Of a stretch of DNA of 45,005 nt, positions 36,184 to 44,210 are shown piece after piece. Under the pieces are notes generated by a model. The model was not told where the DNA came from. It did not search any database and saw only the letters and a list, made by a program, of their open reading frames with translations. This DNA comes from an uncultured Muribaculum sp. (GTDB lineage: Bacteria; Bacteroidota; Bacteroidia; Bacteroidales; Muribaculaceae), in assembly GCA_910578785.1 (NCBI GenBank), contig CAJTSJ010000023.1, forward strand, positions 1-45,005. Reading direction: 5' to 3'. Numbering within the stretch: the stretch's first letter is position 1; every line of letters begins with the position of its first letter. The translations under genes were made by a program, and so were the position numbers.

Positions 36184-37818
36184 CTATTTTGTGGATGAAG
36201 ATTCTTTGTCGCCAGAGTCGGCCTGATGTCTGGTATAGTCGAAGAAGTCTATGTCGACATGTCCGCCGGGTGTTGTGGTGGCATAGTTGTAGATGGCAAA
36301 ACGGCTGCCCATGAACAGGCGGGTGTAGTCGTAGCGCATCTTATATTCCGACCCGATATTTTTCCATTTTTTACCGTCGAAGCTGTAGTAGCACATGGCG
36401 GTGTCGCGGTTTAGCCTGAAGTCGGCATCAACCATAAGGTAGACTTTCCCTCCGGTTATTTCGATGCGTTCTTCTTCGGTATCTTCAACGTTGTCGATGA
36501 TTTTGCCTCCACGCTTGAAGTTGACAACCGTGTTGTGCTTTACGAGATATGTCCTTCCGTCGGTCTTTTTTACCGACATCAGTGTAGAGTGTCCGTTGAA
36601 GGCTCCGAACCCGGCCACGTCGCCGTCGTTCATGTTGGATATGTCCATGCATACGGCACCGCGGCATTGCGGGCCTTCCATGCGCTGGCTGATGGTGTTG
36701 AGAGCTTCATATATATTGGAAGCCGTGTGTGAAGGTGTCTTCAGACGCAGATGTCCGGGACGTTCGGTCAGCGACCAGGCGTCGTTGTCGGGACAGTGGT
36801 TCCATTCCCAGTTGCGATTGAGTGTAGGCGAGTCGAAATCGTCGGAGGACACTATGGCGGTGGTACCCGGCATTTTCTTGTCGTAGGTCATTGTGTGCGG
36901 TATTTTGCCGTTTTCGTCGCCGAGCATAGGCCATCCGTCGACCCAACGGCATGGCATGAGTGTCAGAACGCGGCCGACGGCTCCTCGGTCCTGGAATATC
37001 ATTCCCCACCAGTTGCCTTTGCTGTCGTCGACTATGGTGCCCTGCGCGGCATATGGGAAGTCGGCAAAATTGTCCTGCAGAACCACATGCTTCTCATAGG
37101 GTCCGGTGATTTTGTCGGCACGGTAACAGAGCTGTCGGCGAGGCCTGTTGGGGGGCCAGTTGATTATCATTACATAATATTTGCCGTTGTATTTGATGGC
37201 GCGGCTGCCTTCGTGAAGTCCGGCCGTGTCCTCGTCCTGCTCTATAACTATCTGGTCGATGCCTCCCTCTTTGACGTCGCTTAGGTCGGCGTTAAGTTCG
37301 CGAAGGCGTATCTGTCCGGAACCAGAATAGACGTAGACGCGTCCGTCGTCGTCAAACAGGAACGACGAGTCGTGGAAATGTTCGGTACGTGACAGGATTT
37401 CCCATTTACCTTTGGGGTCCGTGGTGGTATATATATAGGATTTATACGGATGGTCGTTGGGCGAGAAGAGCACGTAGAAGTGTCCATTGCGGTAGCGGAT
37501 CGATGTTGCCCATTGGCCTTTGCCATATACTGTTCCTCCTTCCATGTGGTAGAAGGGGGTGTCTTCGAGGGTGTCGAATACGTAGCTTGCCACTTCCCAG
37601 TTGACGAGGTCGCGTGAGTGCATCACAGGACAGCCGGGCATAAGGTGCATGGTGGTGGTCACCATGTAGAAGTCGTCGCCGACACGGATTACGTCGGGGT
37701 CGGGGGCATCTGCCCAAATGACGGGATTCTGCATCTGTGCGGTTTCTGCCAGGGCTTCCGTTCCGAGTGACAGGCAGACTGTCGCAAAGAGTGCTGTCAA
37801 GGTGTTTTTGATGTTCAT
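36184..37818 (-). CDS. GH43 glycosidase, exported
   Basis: A 544-residue protein with signal peptide starting at Met 37818 (MNIKNTLTALF, ending ALA). A longer reading frame begins at 37899, but it would run through the -7 box and lacks a signal peptide at its start, so 37818 was chosen. The GH43 propeller has the general base Asp in DAPDPDVIRVG, a second Asp in HFHDSSFLFDDDG, and a likely acid Glu in LHEGSRAIKYNGKYY. A C-terminal beta-sandwich (about 350-525, ending FAIYNYATTTPGGHVDIDFF) follows. Both parts closely resemble the GH43 half of the GH5-GH43 protein next door, indicating duplication. Arabinofuranosidase or xylosidase activity is expected. It carries its own array promoter and a terminator. 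Confidence 0.9.
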   Translation of the reverse strand: MNIKNTLTALFATVCLSLGTEALAETAQMQNPVIWADAPDPDVIRVGDDFYMVTTTMHLMPGCPVMHSRDLVNWEVASYVFDTLEDTPFYHMEGGTVYGKGQWATSIRYRNGHFYVLFSPNDHPYKSYIYTTTDPKGKWEILSRTEHFHDSSFLFDDDGRVYVYSGSGQIRLRELNADLSDVKEGGIDQIVIEQDEDTAGLHEGSRAIKYNGKYYVMIINWPPNRPRRQLCYRADKITGPYEKHVVLQDNFADFPYAAQGTIVDDSKGNWWGMIFQDRGAVGRVLTLMPCRWVDGWPMLGDENGKIPHTMTYDKKMPGTTAIVSSDDFDSPTLNRNWEWNHCPDNDAWSLTERPGHLRLKTPSHTASNIYEALNTISQRMEGPQCRGAVCMDISNMNDGDVAGFGAFNGHSTLMSVKKTDGRTYLVKHNTVVNFKRGGKIIDNVEDTEEERIEITGGKVYLMVDADFRLNRDTAMCYYSFDGKKWKNIGSEYKMRYDYTRLFMGSRFAIYNYATTTPGGHVDIDFFDYTRHQADSGDKESSSTK

Positions 37819-37851
37819 CTGTGATAATAAATTGTGGTTAAGACTGTACTG

Positions 37852-37959
37852 CAAAGTTAAGATGTGTGCATCGTAATGTTGTGACATAATGATACACACA
37901 TCTTTGCTGATGTCTCATGTGCCGGCGAAAATGTTGCAAAAGTCTCTTCCTATGTTACA
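37852..37959 (-). promoter_or_regulatory. Promoter with four-site 21-bp-register operator array (GH43 gene)
   Basis: On the minus strand the -7 box TAACTTTG (37859-37852) is an exact TAnnTTTG match, 33 bases before the start codon. Plus-strand half-sites ATGATACA (37889), ATGTCTCA (37910), ATGTTGCA (37931) and ATGTTACA (37952) follow in exact 21-bp steps, starting 30 bp above the -7 box. The last spacer holds CTCTTCCT. The far end of the array lies 15 bases from the end of the upstream GH5-GH43 gene. Confidence 0.75.
37861..37902. repeat. 42-bp imperfect palindrome between -7 box and operator array
   Basis: The arms GATGTGTGCATC (37861-37872) and GATACACACATC (37891-37902) are inverted repeats with one mismatch, and the centre (ATGT...ACAT) continues the symmetry; 16 of 21 positions pair. 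It begins one base beyond the -7 box and overlaps the first half-site of the array. Confidence 0.6.
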
Positions 37960-37973
37960 TTCCGGCCATTTTA

Positions 37974-40900
37974 TCAGTAGACAATGACTTTTTTGTGCCC
38001 AACTATGTAAATTCCGTTGGGCAGTCCTTCGGTGGCTTCAGCTTGTCTGACATTCCGCTTGAGCAATATTCCGGTCACAGTGTATACGTCTACTTTCCGG
38101 TCGGCATCGTAGATTATTTCTTCGATTTCGTCCGTCAGGTCATCGGAATTGGTCAGGTAGACTTTTTCGACTGTGAAGGGGTTGTTGCCGAATCCCCAGA
38201 ATCCCACGATATAGATGTGCGAGGCATCCATGGCGCGATTTCTGCTTGACTTCATTTCCTGAAGGTTGACTACCGACATCAAGTCTGAATTGAACGCGTT
38301 TTCAGACGGGTCGCTCCAATAGTTGTCGATGTCGAACAGCCGGAACGATACTCCGTCGTTGTTTGGGCTTCCGAGTTTGGCTACGCAGTATTTGTATGCC
38401 GACAGGTCGAGTCCTGCCGAATAGTGCCATCCGGCAAAACCGTACTTCCCGACTTTGACTTCGTGTGTGTCCTCGTCGAATGTCCCGCTCTCGTATATTG
38501 ATGGATTGAATAGGCCGGTCACGAACGGGAACGTAGAGGCGCTGACTGTCACCGACAGGCTCTGAGCTTCGCCGAGGCCCCCGCGGTATGATATGGTGAT
38601 GACTGCGTTGCCGTCGCGCAGGGCGGTAAGCCGTCCACTGGCCGGACTTACGATTGAAGCATCGGACGATTCGTAGGATGCTCCCATTGTGACGTCTTCC
38701 GAGTGTCCGTCCATATATACGGCATATACAGTGAGCGACCGGGAGTCTCCGGTAAGCAATGTTATCGGATCTTCGTCTGTGTCGAGTTCGAGATGGCTTA
38801 CGGTCAGCGACTCTTTGCTGTATCCTTCAAATACGGGATCGAAATACGTGTCTTCAGTGAACTCCGGCTCTGTGCTGAACCAGTCTATGTCGACATAGCC
38901 GCCGAGGTTTTTGGTGGCGTAGTTGAATATGGCGAACTTGTTGCCGGTGAACACGCTAAGGTCGTACTCCATCTTGAATTCAGGCCCGAATTGCTTGAAC
39001 TGCACGTTGTCGGTACTGTAGTAGAACCGTGCTTTGCTTGTTTCGAAGTCGGCTACGGCTCTGAGATATACCGTCTCGGCGTTAATCTGTTCGCCGGTCA
39101 ATTCGCTTGTCGTTGTCTTGCCTGTCAGCGATGAGCTTCGATAGACTACAGATGTGGTGTTGCCGTCCTTTTTCACTCCGATGAATGCGATCGGGTCCTG
39201 AAATACTCCGACACCGCAGATGTCGCCGTCGGCCATGTGGGTTATGTCGATGGCGGCGGTTCCGTATGAGGGAGTCGAGGGTCGGTAGGAAAGTATGCGC
39301 TGTGTGAGAGTGTTGCGTGCCTGATATGGATTGTCGGTAACGCTTGCCGTATATAGGCGCATGTATCCGGCTCTCTCGGTAAGCGACCATTTCGACTTGT
39401 CGGCATTGTGGTTCCAGCCCCATTGCGGCGCAAGCTTGTAATGGCGGAATACGTCGGTGGCAGGCAGCGGAGTGCGGCGGCTTGGTGTCGCTGTCGACGG
39501 TTTGGGGTACTTGTCGCCCGCCTTTCCATTGGTTCCGATTACGGGCCATCCGTCAGTCCAGGCCACCGGAAGCAGATAGGGTGTGCGGCCCACCGCTCCG
39601 TTGTCGCGGAACAGCATGGTCCACCATTCGCCGGTGTCGGTCTGCACTAACGCGCCCTGATGTGTGGCCGTACCGTCGGCCAGCACCATCTTCTCCTCAT
39701 ACGGTCCCCATATGTTCTTGGAGCGGAGTATGGTCTGGCGGCCGGGCCAACCGGGGTATGTGGCGTATATATAGTAGTAGTCGCCTATGTGGTAGAGCCG
39801 ACATCCCTCCATGCCGGTGTCGAGCGAGCCTTTTGCAGCAATCTTGTCTTCGATTTTTACGAAGTCGCTGTTGACTTTGGCTATGTGTATGTCGCCGATG
39901 CCGTATGCCACATATGTGTCATCGCCGTCGAACATGAGTCCGCCGTCGTAGAAAACATCCTGCAGCTTGGTCATGCTCCACTCGCCTTCGGGGTCGGAAG
40001 CAGTCAGCAGGAAGCTGCCTTCGTCAAGAGTGTTGAACAACATATAGAACACTCCGTTGCGATACTGTAGGGCTGTGGCCCACTGACCGTGGCCGTAGCG
40101 GTTCAGTCCGACTGCAAGATTGTAAGGGTCGGTGTTGGCAATGCGTTCGAGCGGATTTGCGCAATATTCCCAATTGACAAGGTCTTTGGACTTCAATATA
40201 GTGGCGCCTGGGAATATGTGCATCGTGGTTGACACCATATAATATGTATTGTCTACGCGTATCACGTCGGGGTCGGGGAAGTCTCCGTATATTACGGGGT
40301 TGCTGAATGTGCCGTCGCCGTTGTCACTGGTGGCGAGCATTGAGTAGTCGGGACGCGGATAGTTGTTGTTCGAGTAGTCCTGGAACCAATGGTATATTGG
40401 CCAGGGGCATGCTTCGGGGTCGGTAAGAAAAGTGTCGCCTTTGCCGGGGTCGTCCTTGAACTTGGCCAGCCATTCGCATCCGGTAAACAGAAGCCAGCTG
40501 ACATTGCCCGACTGGTCGGCAATATATTTGAAGTTGGCTCCGAATCCGATGCCTTTTTCGGTTCCGGTTATGCTCTTGCCCCATGATGCGTCATATTTTG
40601 CGGGTGCCCAGTCCATCTCCGTCACCATTATCGGTGCAAAGTCGGATACGGGTTTTATCTGTTGGTTCCATCCTTTTTGGAATCCTTCGTATCCGCCCCC
40701 CATCACGCCTCCTAATTCATGGCTCGGCTCTTCGGCGTCGCTTCCGTACCATCCGGGATAGGCGTGTACGGCATAGCCGATGTTGTCGCCTTTGATAGGA
40801 TAGGTGGCGTAGCCGGAGTATGAGGACTGGTAGCCGAGTCCGGGAATCCACAATATGTTGTGGCATCCCTGCGCGCGCATCACGTCGACGATGTCCTGGA

Positions 40901-41570
40901 AATATTTACTTGCGCTCTCGAATTGCGGCAACGAGCCTCCTCCATATGTGCCGTCGGTGCCAAGAATGTTGATAGGCTCGTTGGCGAGTTCAAACATCAC
41001 GTTCGGATTGTTCTTAAGCTTGATGTGCGAGGCCACGTGGCGCCATACTTTTATGAGATATTTCTGGTAGTCATCGCCTACGGCTATCTTCTCCGGGCAT
41101 ACCCCCGGTGGGCGCATCACCACATACAGTCCCTTGCTGATGGCATATTCGGCCATCGGGATAAACACCTGGTTGAGGTATTTGGTGAATCTGTCGAAGT
41201 CGAATGCCGAGATGTCGTTTTCGCCGGTGGTATGTACTCCCGGGCGGTTTGACCAATATGGGTCCATGTGGAGTCTGATGAAGTTCATCTTCCAGCCTGC
41301 GGCCAGAATCTGGTCGATTTTCTCTTTGTTGTATTTCAGACATCCGCTGACGTCGTAGTTGGTCCATTTGGTCCCGAATTCGTTGAACCAGGGACTGTAG
41401 GTCTGGGCAAAGCCGTGCAGGTTGACTACGTTGCCGTGGCTGTCGACAAGATAACGTCCGTCGACGTGCAGTTCTGGCATAGCCATTCCTTCCCATCCGA
41501 AAAGCTTGTTGCCATAGCAGAGGGCGACAGCTATTAAAAGAATTCGTGCCAAAAATAATTTTTTTGTCAT
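37974..41570 (-). CDS. Multimodular GH5-GH43 enzyme with Ig-like domain, accessory module and T9SS-like tail
   Basis: A 1198-residue exported protein. Order: signal peptide (1-24); GH5 barrel (about 33-410) with acid/base Glu198 in FELANEPIN and nucleophile Glu318 in MVTEMDWAP; GH43 propeller (about 415-705) with the base Asp in DFPDPDVIRVD and a Glu in TGMEGCRLYHIGDYYY; GH43-associated beta-sandwich (about 740-935, FAIFNYATKNLGGYVDIDWF); a Big2-like domain (about 955-1030); the module shared with the CE6 protein (about 1035-1155); and a short tail (VYTVTGILLKRN ... GIYIVGHKKVIVY) like a type A T9SS sorting signal. It probably couples backbone cleavage with side-chain or end trimming at the surface. 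The GH5 subfamily was not recognised; xylanase is the contextual guess. Its own array promoter lies at 41610-41718. Confidence 0.9.
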   Translation of the reverse strand: MTKKLFLARILLIAVALCYGNKLFGWEGMAMPELHVDGRYLVDSHGNVVNLHGFAQTYSPWFNEFGTKWTNYDVSGCLKYNKEKIDQILAAGWKMNFIRLHMDPYWSNRPGVHTTGENDISAFDFDRFTKYLNQVFIPMAEYAISKGLYVVMRPPGVCPEKIAVGDDYQKYLIKVWRHVASHIKLKNNPNVMFELANEPINILGTDGTYGGGSLPQFESASKYFQDIVDVMRAQGCHNILWIPGLGYQSSYSGYATYPIKGDNIGYAVHAYPGWYGSDAEEPSHELGGVMGGGYEGFQKGWNQQIKPVSDFAPIMVTEMDWAPAKYDASWGKSITGTEKGIGFGANFKYIADQSGNVSWLLFTGCEWLAKFKDDPGKGDTFLTDPEACPWPIYHWFQDYSNNNYPRPDYSMLATSDNGDGTFSNPVIYGDFPDPDVIRVDNTYYMVSTTMHIFPGATILKSKDLVNWEYCANPLERIANTDPYNLAVGLNRYGHGQWATALQYRNGVFYMLFNTLDEGSFLLTASDPEGEWSMTKLQDVFYDGGLMFDGDDTYVAYGIGDIHIAKVNSDFVKIEDKIAAKGSLDTGMEGCRLYHIGDYYYIYATYPGWPGRQTILRSKNIWGPYEEKMVLADGTATHQGALVQTDTGEWWTMLFRDNGAVGRTPYLLPVAWTDGWPVIGTNGKAGDKYPKPSTATPSRRTPLPATDVFRHYKLAPQWGWNHNADKSKWSLTERAGYMRLYTASVTDNPYQARNTLTQRILSYRPSTPSYGTAAIDITHMADGDICGVGVFQDPIAFIGVKKDGNTTSVVYRSSSLTGKTTTSELTGEQINAETVYLRAVADFETSKARFYYSTDNVQFKQFGPEFKMEYDLSVFTGNKFAIFNYATKNLGGYVDIDWFSTEPEFTEDTYFDPVFEGYSKESLTVSHLELDTDEDPITLLTGDSRSLTVYAVYMDGHSEDVTMGASYESSDASIVSPASGRLTALRDGNAVITISYRGGLGEAQSLSVTVSASTFPFVTGLFNPSIYESGTFDEDTHEVKVGKYGFAGWHYSAGLDLSAYKYCVAKLGSPNNDGVSFRLFDIDNYWSDPSENAFNSDLMSVVNLQEMKSSRNRAMDASHIYIVGFWGFGNNPFTVEKVYLTNSDDLTDEIEEIIYDADRKVDVYTVTGILLKRNVRQAEATEGLPNGIYIVGHKKVIVY

Positions 41571-41609
41571 TGTGGTATTAATGTTTGGTTAAGTTATGTT
41601 GTTCCTATG

Positions 41610-41718
41610 CAAAGATACTTACATGAAGTTGTAATGGGTGTACAATTGTGTAGCATGAATCATTGCCGGTGTCTCATCCGGTGGTGAAGATGTTTCAAAA
41701 AACTCTTCGTACGTTCCA
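41610..41718 (-). promoter_or_regulatory. Promoter with four-site 21-bp-register operator array (GH5-GH43 gene), between divergent genes
   Basis: On the minus strand the -7 box TATCTTTG (41617-41610) lies 40 bases before the start codon. Plus-strand half-sites GTGTAGCA (41648, weak), GTGTCTCA (41669), ATGTTTCA (41690) and ACGTTCCA (41711) are spaced exactly 21 bp and begin 31 bp above the -7 box. The last spacer contains CTCTTCGT. The array sits midway between this promoter and the divergent esterase gene. Confidence 0.72.
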
Positions 41719-41777
41719 TTTCTGCTATTTGTCTAAATTTGTAGTGGGATTCGTAATGGTTGTTTCGGCTGAATTGC

Positions 41778-41785
41778 TACATTTG
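41778..41785 (+). promoter_or_regulatory. -7 promoter element for the divergent esterase
   Basis: TACATTTG matches TAnnTTTG, 30 bases before the ATG at 41815. A second match, TAAATTTG (41734-41741), lies closer to the operator array and could be an alternative start site. Confidence 0.55.
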
Positions 41786-41814
41786 CAGCAGTTCTTAACC
41801 AAATAATTATTGTC

Positions 41815-42702
41815 ATGATAAAGAATAGGATTTTGTCTTTTATGGCGTTCCTGGTTATGTCGGGGACGTTGGCTTTTGCACAGCAGATGCCGGTGAGCCG
41901 GGTGTTGACTGATACGATTCACAGCAAGGTTCTGGGTGTTGCACGTGCGTATGACGTGTATCTGCCCGCGAGTTTCGATGTCGATAAGGCTAAAAAGTAT
42001 CCGGTGCTCTATCTGCTTCACGGCATGTGGGGTAAAAACGATGACTGGACGGGCCGCGGACATCTGAAGGACGTGATGGACCGTCTGGTGGCTTCCGGAG
42101 AGGCTGATGAGATGATTGTCGTTACGCCAGATGCCGGAGGTGGCAATCCGGAGGAGTTTCAGAACGGATATTTCAATATGCCGGGATGGAATTATGAGGA
42201 TTTTTTCTTTACGGAGCTTCTGCCTGCCGTTGAGGAGATGTATAGAGTCATTGGCGACAAGAAGCATCGTGCTGTGGCCGGACTGTCGATGGGCGGTGGC
42301 GGCGCTACATCATACGGACAGCGCCATGCCGACAAGTTTGGTGCTGTTTATGCCATGAGCGCGTTGATGGATATCCCTGATTACGGTAAGGCGGAGCCTG
42401 CCTCGACCGACGGCAAACTGGCCAAACTGACGAAATCGGTTGTCGACAACAGTTGTGTCGCTTATGTACGCGAGGCCGACGATGCCCGTAAGGACAGCCT
42501 TAGGAGCGTGGCATGGTTTGTCGACTGCGGCGACGACGACTTTCTGCTTGACCGCAACATCGACTTCTATCAGGCCATGCGCAATGCCGGCATACCTTGC
42601 CAGTTCCGTGTGCGCGACGGAGTGCACGACTGGGAGTACTGGCATTCGGCTCTGTACAAATGTCTGCCGTTTGTGACCAGAGAATTCAACCGGCAGAGAT
42701 AA
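41815..42702 (+). CDS. CE1-type esterase (feruloyl or acetyl-xylan esterase), exported
   Basis: A 295-residue alpha/beta hydrolase with signal peptide (1-21, ending AFA). The esterase D/CE1 pattern is visible: oxyanion region LYLLHGMWG, nucleophile Ser158 in GLSMGGGGA, acidic residue in the DCGDDDF segment and His271 in DGVHDWEYWHSAL. Release of ferulic or acetyl groups from arabinoxylan fits the location, divergent from GH5-GH43 and next to the shared operator array. Other ester substrates are possible. Its transcript ends at a strong hairpin 19 bases after the stop codon. Confidence 0.9.
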   Translation: MIKNRILSFMAFLVMSGTLAFAQQMPVSRVLTDTIHSKVLGVARAYDVYLPASFDVDKAKKYPVLYLLHGMWGKNDDWTGRGHLKDVMDRLVASGEADEMIVVTPDAGGGNPEEFQNGYFNMPGWNYEDFFFTELLPAVEEMYRVIGDKKHRAVAGLSMGGGGATSYGQRHADKFGAVYAMSALMDIPDYGKAEPASTDGKLAKLTKSVVDNSCVAYVREADDARKDSLRSVAWFVDCGDDDFLLDRNIDFYQAMRNAGIPCQFRVRDGVHDWEYWHSALYKCLPFVTREFNRQR

Positions 42703-42720
42703 TTATTGAAGATTGATAAA

Positions 42721-42760
42721 ACAAAAGCAGGAGGTCCGATAACGGACCTCCTGCTTTTGT
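42721..42760. terminator. Bidirectional terminator between the esterase and the anti-sigma gene
   Basis: A perfect 18-bp stem (42721-42738 with 42743-42760) with loop ATAA; runs of A and T flank the GC core on both sides (AAAAGCAGGAGG and CCTCCTGCTTTT), so it can end the esterase transcript and the convergent sigma operon. Confidence 0.93.
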
Positions 42761-42782
42761 TGGGAAGGTGATATAAATCTGA

Positions 42783-43571
42783 TTATTGTCCGAGCATAAA
42801 CATCTCTATGGGCAGTGGAATTCCGTAAATGATGGAGTCGGCTATAATTACTTCGAGGTCTTTGACTCCGTCGTGATAAATAACTGATACATTTTCCAAG
42901 CGTTTATTGGCACGTGAAAATTGTGCGTTACCAAGGATATGTTTCGGCCCGCTTGATTTCGTCTTCAATGTAGCGTTGATTATTCCGTCAGACTCTTCGA
43001 TTACGGCATCTTTAAGTATGCCGTTGGGGATTGTTTTAAACGAAAGGAGTTTATATAGTTCATCAAGAGGTTTCGCGGGTTTGGTCTTTACGACTTTTCC
43101 GTTCTGCAGGTGGATGTACTTCTTTCCGTTCCAAATGGCGGAGTTACGCTGGCTGTCGTTCCAGTCGATGCGAGTAAGCGGAGCACCTTCATGATTGAGG
43201 ATGTAAAGTGTGCCTGACACCATCTCTGCATCCGGTGCAGAGCGATAAATTTCGTCGTCGGAAGATATGCGCCCTCTGTAGTCGAATTCTATCCGGTAGC
43301 TGTCGGCGTTGGACATTTCGGCGATTGACTGCTCTACAATCTGGCTGGCCGGTACGGCATTGCTCCTGACTGAGAACATCAGTCCGAGCGCCATCGTGGC
43401 GCATACGCAGACCATAGCGGCGATGCCTCCGATTTTTAGAAACGGTTTGTTGATTCGGTACGTGGGCCTCGGATAAGTCACTTTTTCCCTGGGTTGGCGG
43501 GGAAACTTCGGTTTGAGGATGTCGACTACTTTCTGCAGTTCAGCATCCGACTGATTGTTGTTGGTTGTCAT
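42783..43571 (-). CDS. Putative membrane anti-sigma factor with LolA-like extracytoplasmic domain
   Basis: 262 residues: a short cytoplasmic part (1-46, SDAELQKVVDILKPKFP helix), one membrane helix (about 48-67, IGGIAAMVCVCATMALG) and a periplasmic beta-rich domain (about 75-262) whose IVEQSIAEMSNADSYRIEF opening and WNGKKYIHLQNGKVVKTKP strand recall LolA/RseB-like folds. It starts 11 bases after the ECF sigma gene, so the two are co-transcribed; an anti-sigma function follows from order and topology and is not shown by a recognised anti-sigma domain. It lacks the FecR-type periplasmic domain used in SusC-linked trans-envelope signalling. Confidence 0.72.
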   Translation of the reverse strand: MTTNNNQSDAELQKVVDILKPKFPRQPREKVTYPRPTYRINKPFLKIGGIAAMVCVCATMALGLMFSVRSNAVPASQIVEQSIAEMSNADSYRIEFDYRGRISSDDEIYRSAPDAEMVSGTLYILNHEGAPLTRIDWNDSQRNSAIWNGKKYIHLQNGKVVKTKPAKPLDELYKLLSFKTIPNGILKDAVIEESDGIINATLKTKSSGPKHILGNAQFSRANKRLENVSVIYHDGVKDLEVIIADSIIYGIPLPIEMFMLGQ

Positions 43572-43582
43572 TGTCGTGGAGA

Positions 43583-44095
43583 TTATAAGAGGTTTTGTTT
43601 TTTAAGTCCGTCCCGCAGTTTCTCGATTCCGTAGCGGAAGCGAGCTTTGGCGGTCGATGTGTTGACTTGAGTGGTTCGTGCTATCTCGTCGAATGTCAGT
43701 CCGGCATACAGGCGGAGCCTGATGGTCTCGTTCTGTTCCGGAGGCAGATGCTCGAGCAGGCGGTTGATTATTTGGAACTCTTCGTCGAAATTGGTTGGAG
43801 ACAGCTCCTGGATGTCAAGTTCAGGAAAGTCCGTCATGCTTACTGTCGGGTTCTTGGCGCGAATGCGCTTGTTGCAAAGGTTTATGAGCGACCTGAACAT
43901 ATAAGCACGCATGTTGTCGACGTTTCCGAGCATCGGCTTTTTTGCGGTCAAGGCCAGGAAGAGGTCGTGCACGGCGTCTTCGGCGTCGGCAATGTCGGCC
44001 ATCCGGTAGCTTGCATACTGAAAAAGCCTTTCTTTCTCCTCGTAGAAAACCTTTTCAAACGAATCGGATTTTATGATTGATTTTAGAAGTGCCAT
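43583..44095 (-). CDS. ECF-type RNA polymerase sigma factor
   Basis: 170 residues with sigma region 2 (about 15-80: RLFQYASYRMADIADAEDAV, VHDLFLAL) and region 4 (about 110-165: LPPEQNETIRLRLYAGLTF, DEIARTTQVNTSTAKARFRY). The helix-turn-helix of region 4 and the DAEDAVHDLF motif of region 2 are intact. It heads a two-gene operon with the membrane protein above and would direct RNA polymerase to an envelope-stress or similar regulon. No SusC gene with a signalling N-terminal extension is beside it. A -7-like TATCTTTT lies on the minus strand at about 44170. Confidence 0.93.
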   Translation of the reverse strand: MALLKSIIKSDSFEKVFYEEKERLFQYASYRMADIADAEDAVHDLFLALTAKKPMLGNVDNMRAYMFRSLINLCNKRIRAKNPTVSMTDFPELDIQELSPTNFDEEFQIINRLLEHLPPEQNETIRLRLYAGLTFDEIARTTQVNTSTAKARFRYGIEKLRDGLKKQNLL

Positions 44096-44210
44096 ATCTT
44101 TGATTGTATTATTATCAGCGAAGGGGCTTTTTGTATGCCCTCCTCTGTTAATAATGATGCGGAATTTAGCAAAAAGATATATGGGGATATATTAAAAAAC
44201 GAAAAAAGCA

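Noticed and set aside
37819..37899. N-terminal extension of the GH43 gene to 37899
   Set aside because: The extension runs through the -7 box and palindrome and would bury the signal peptide 27 residues into the protein.
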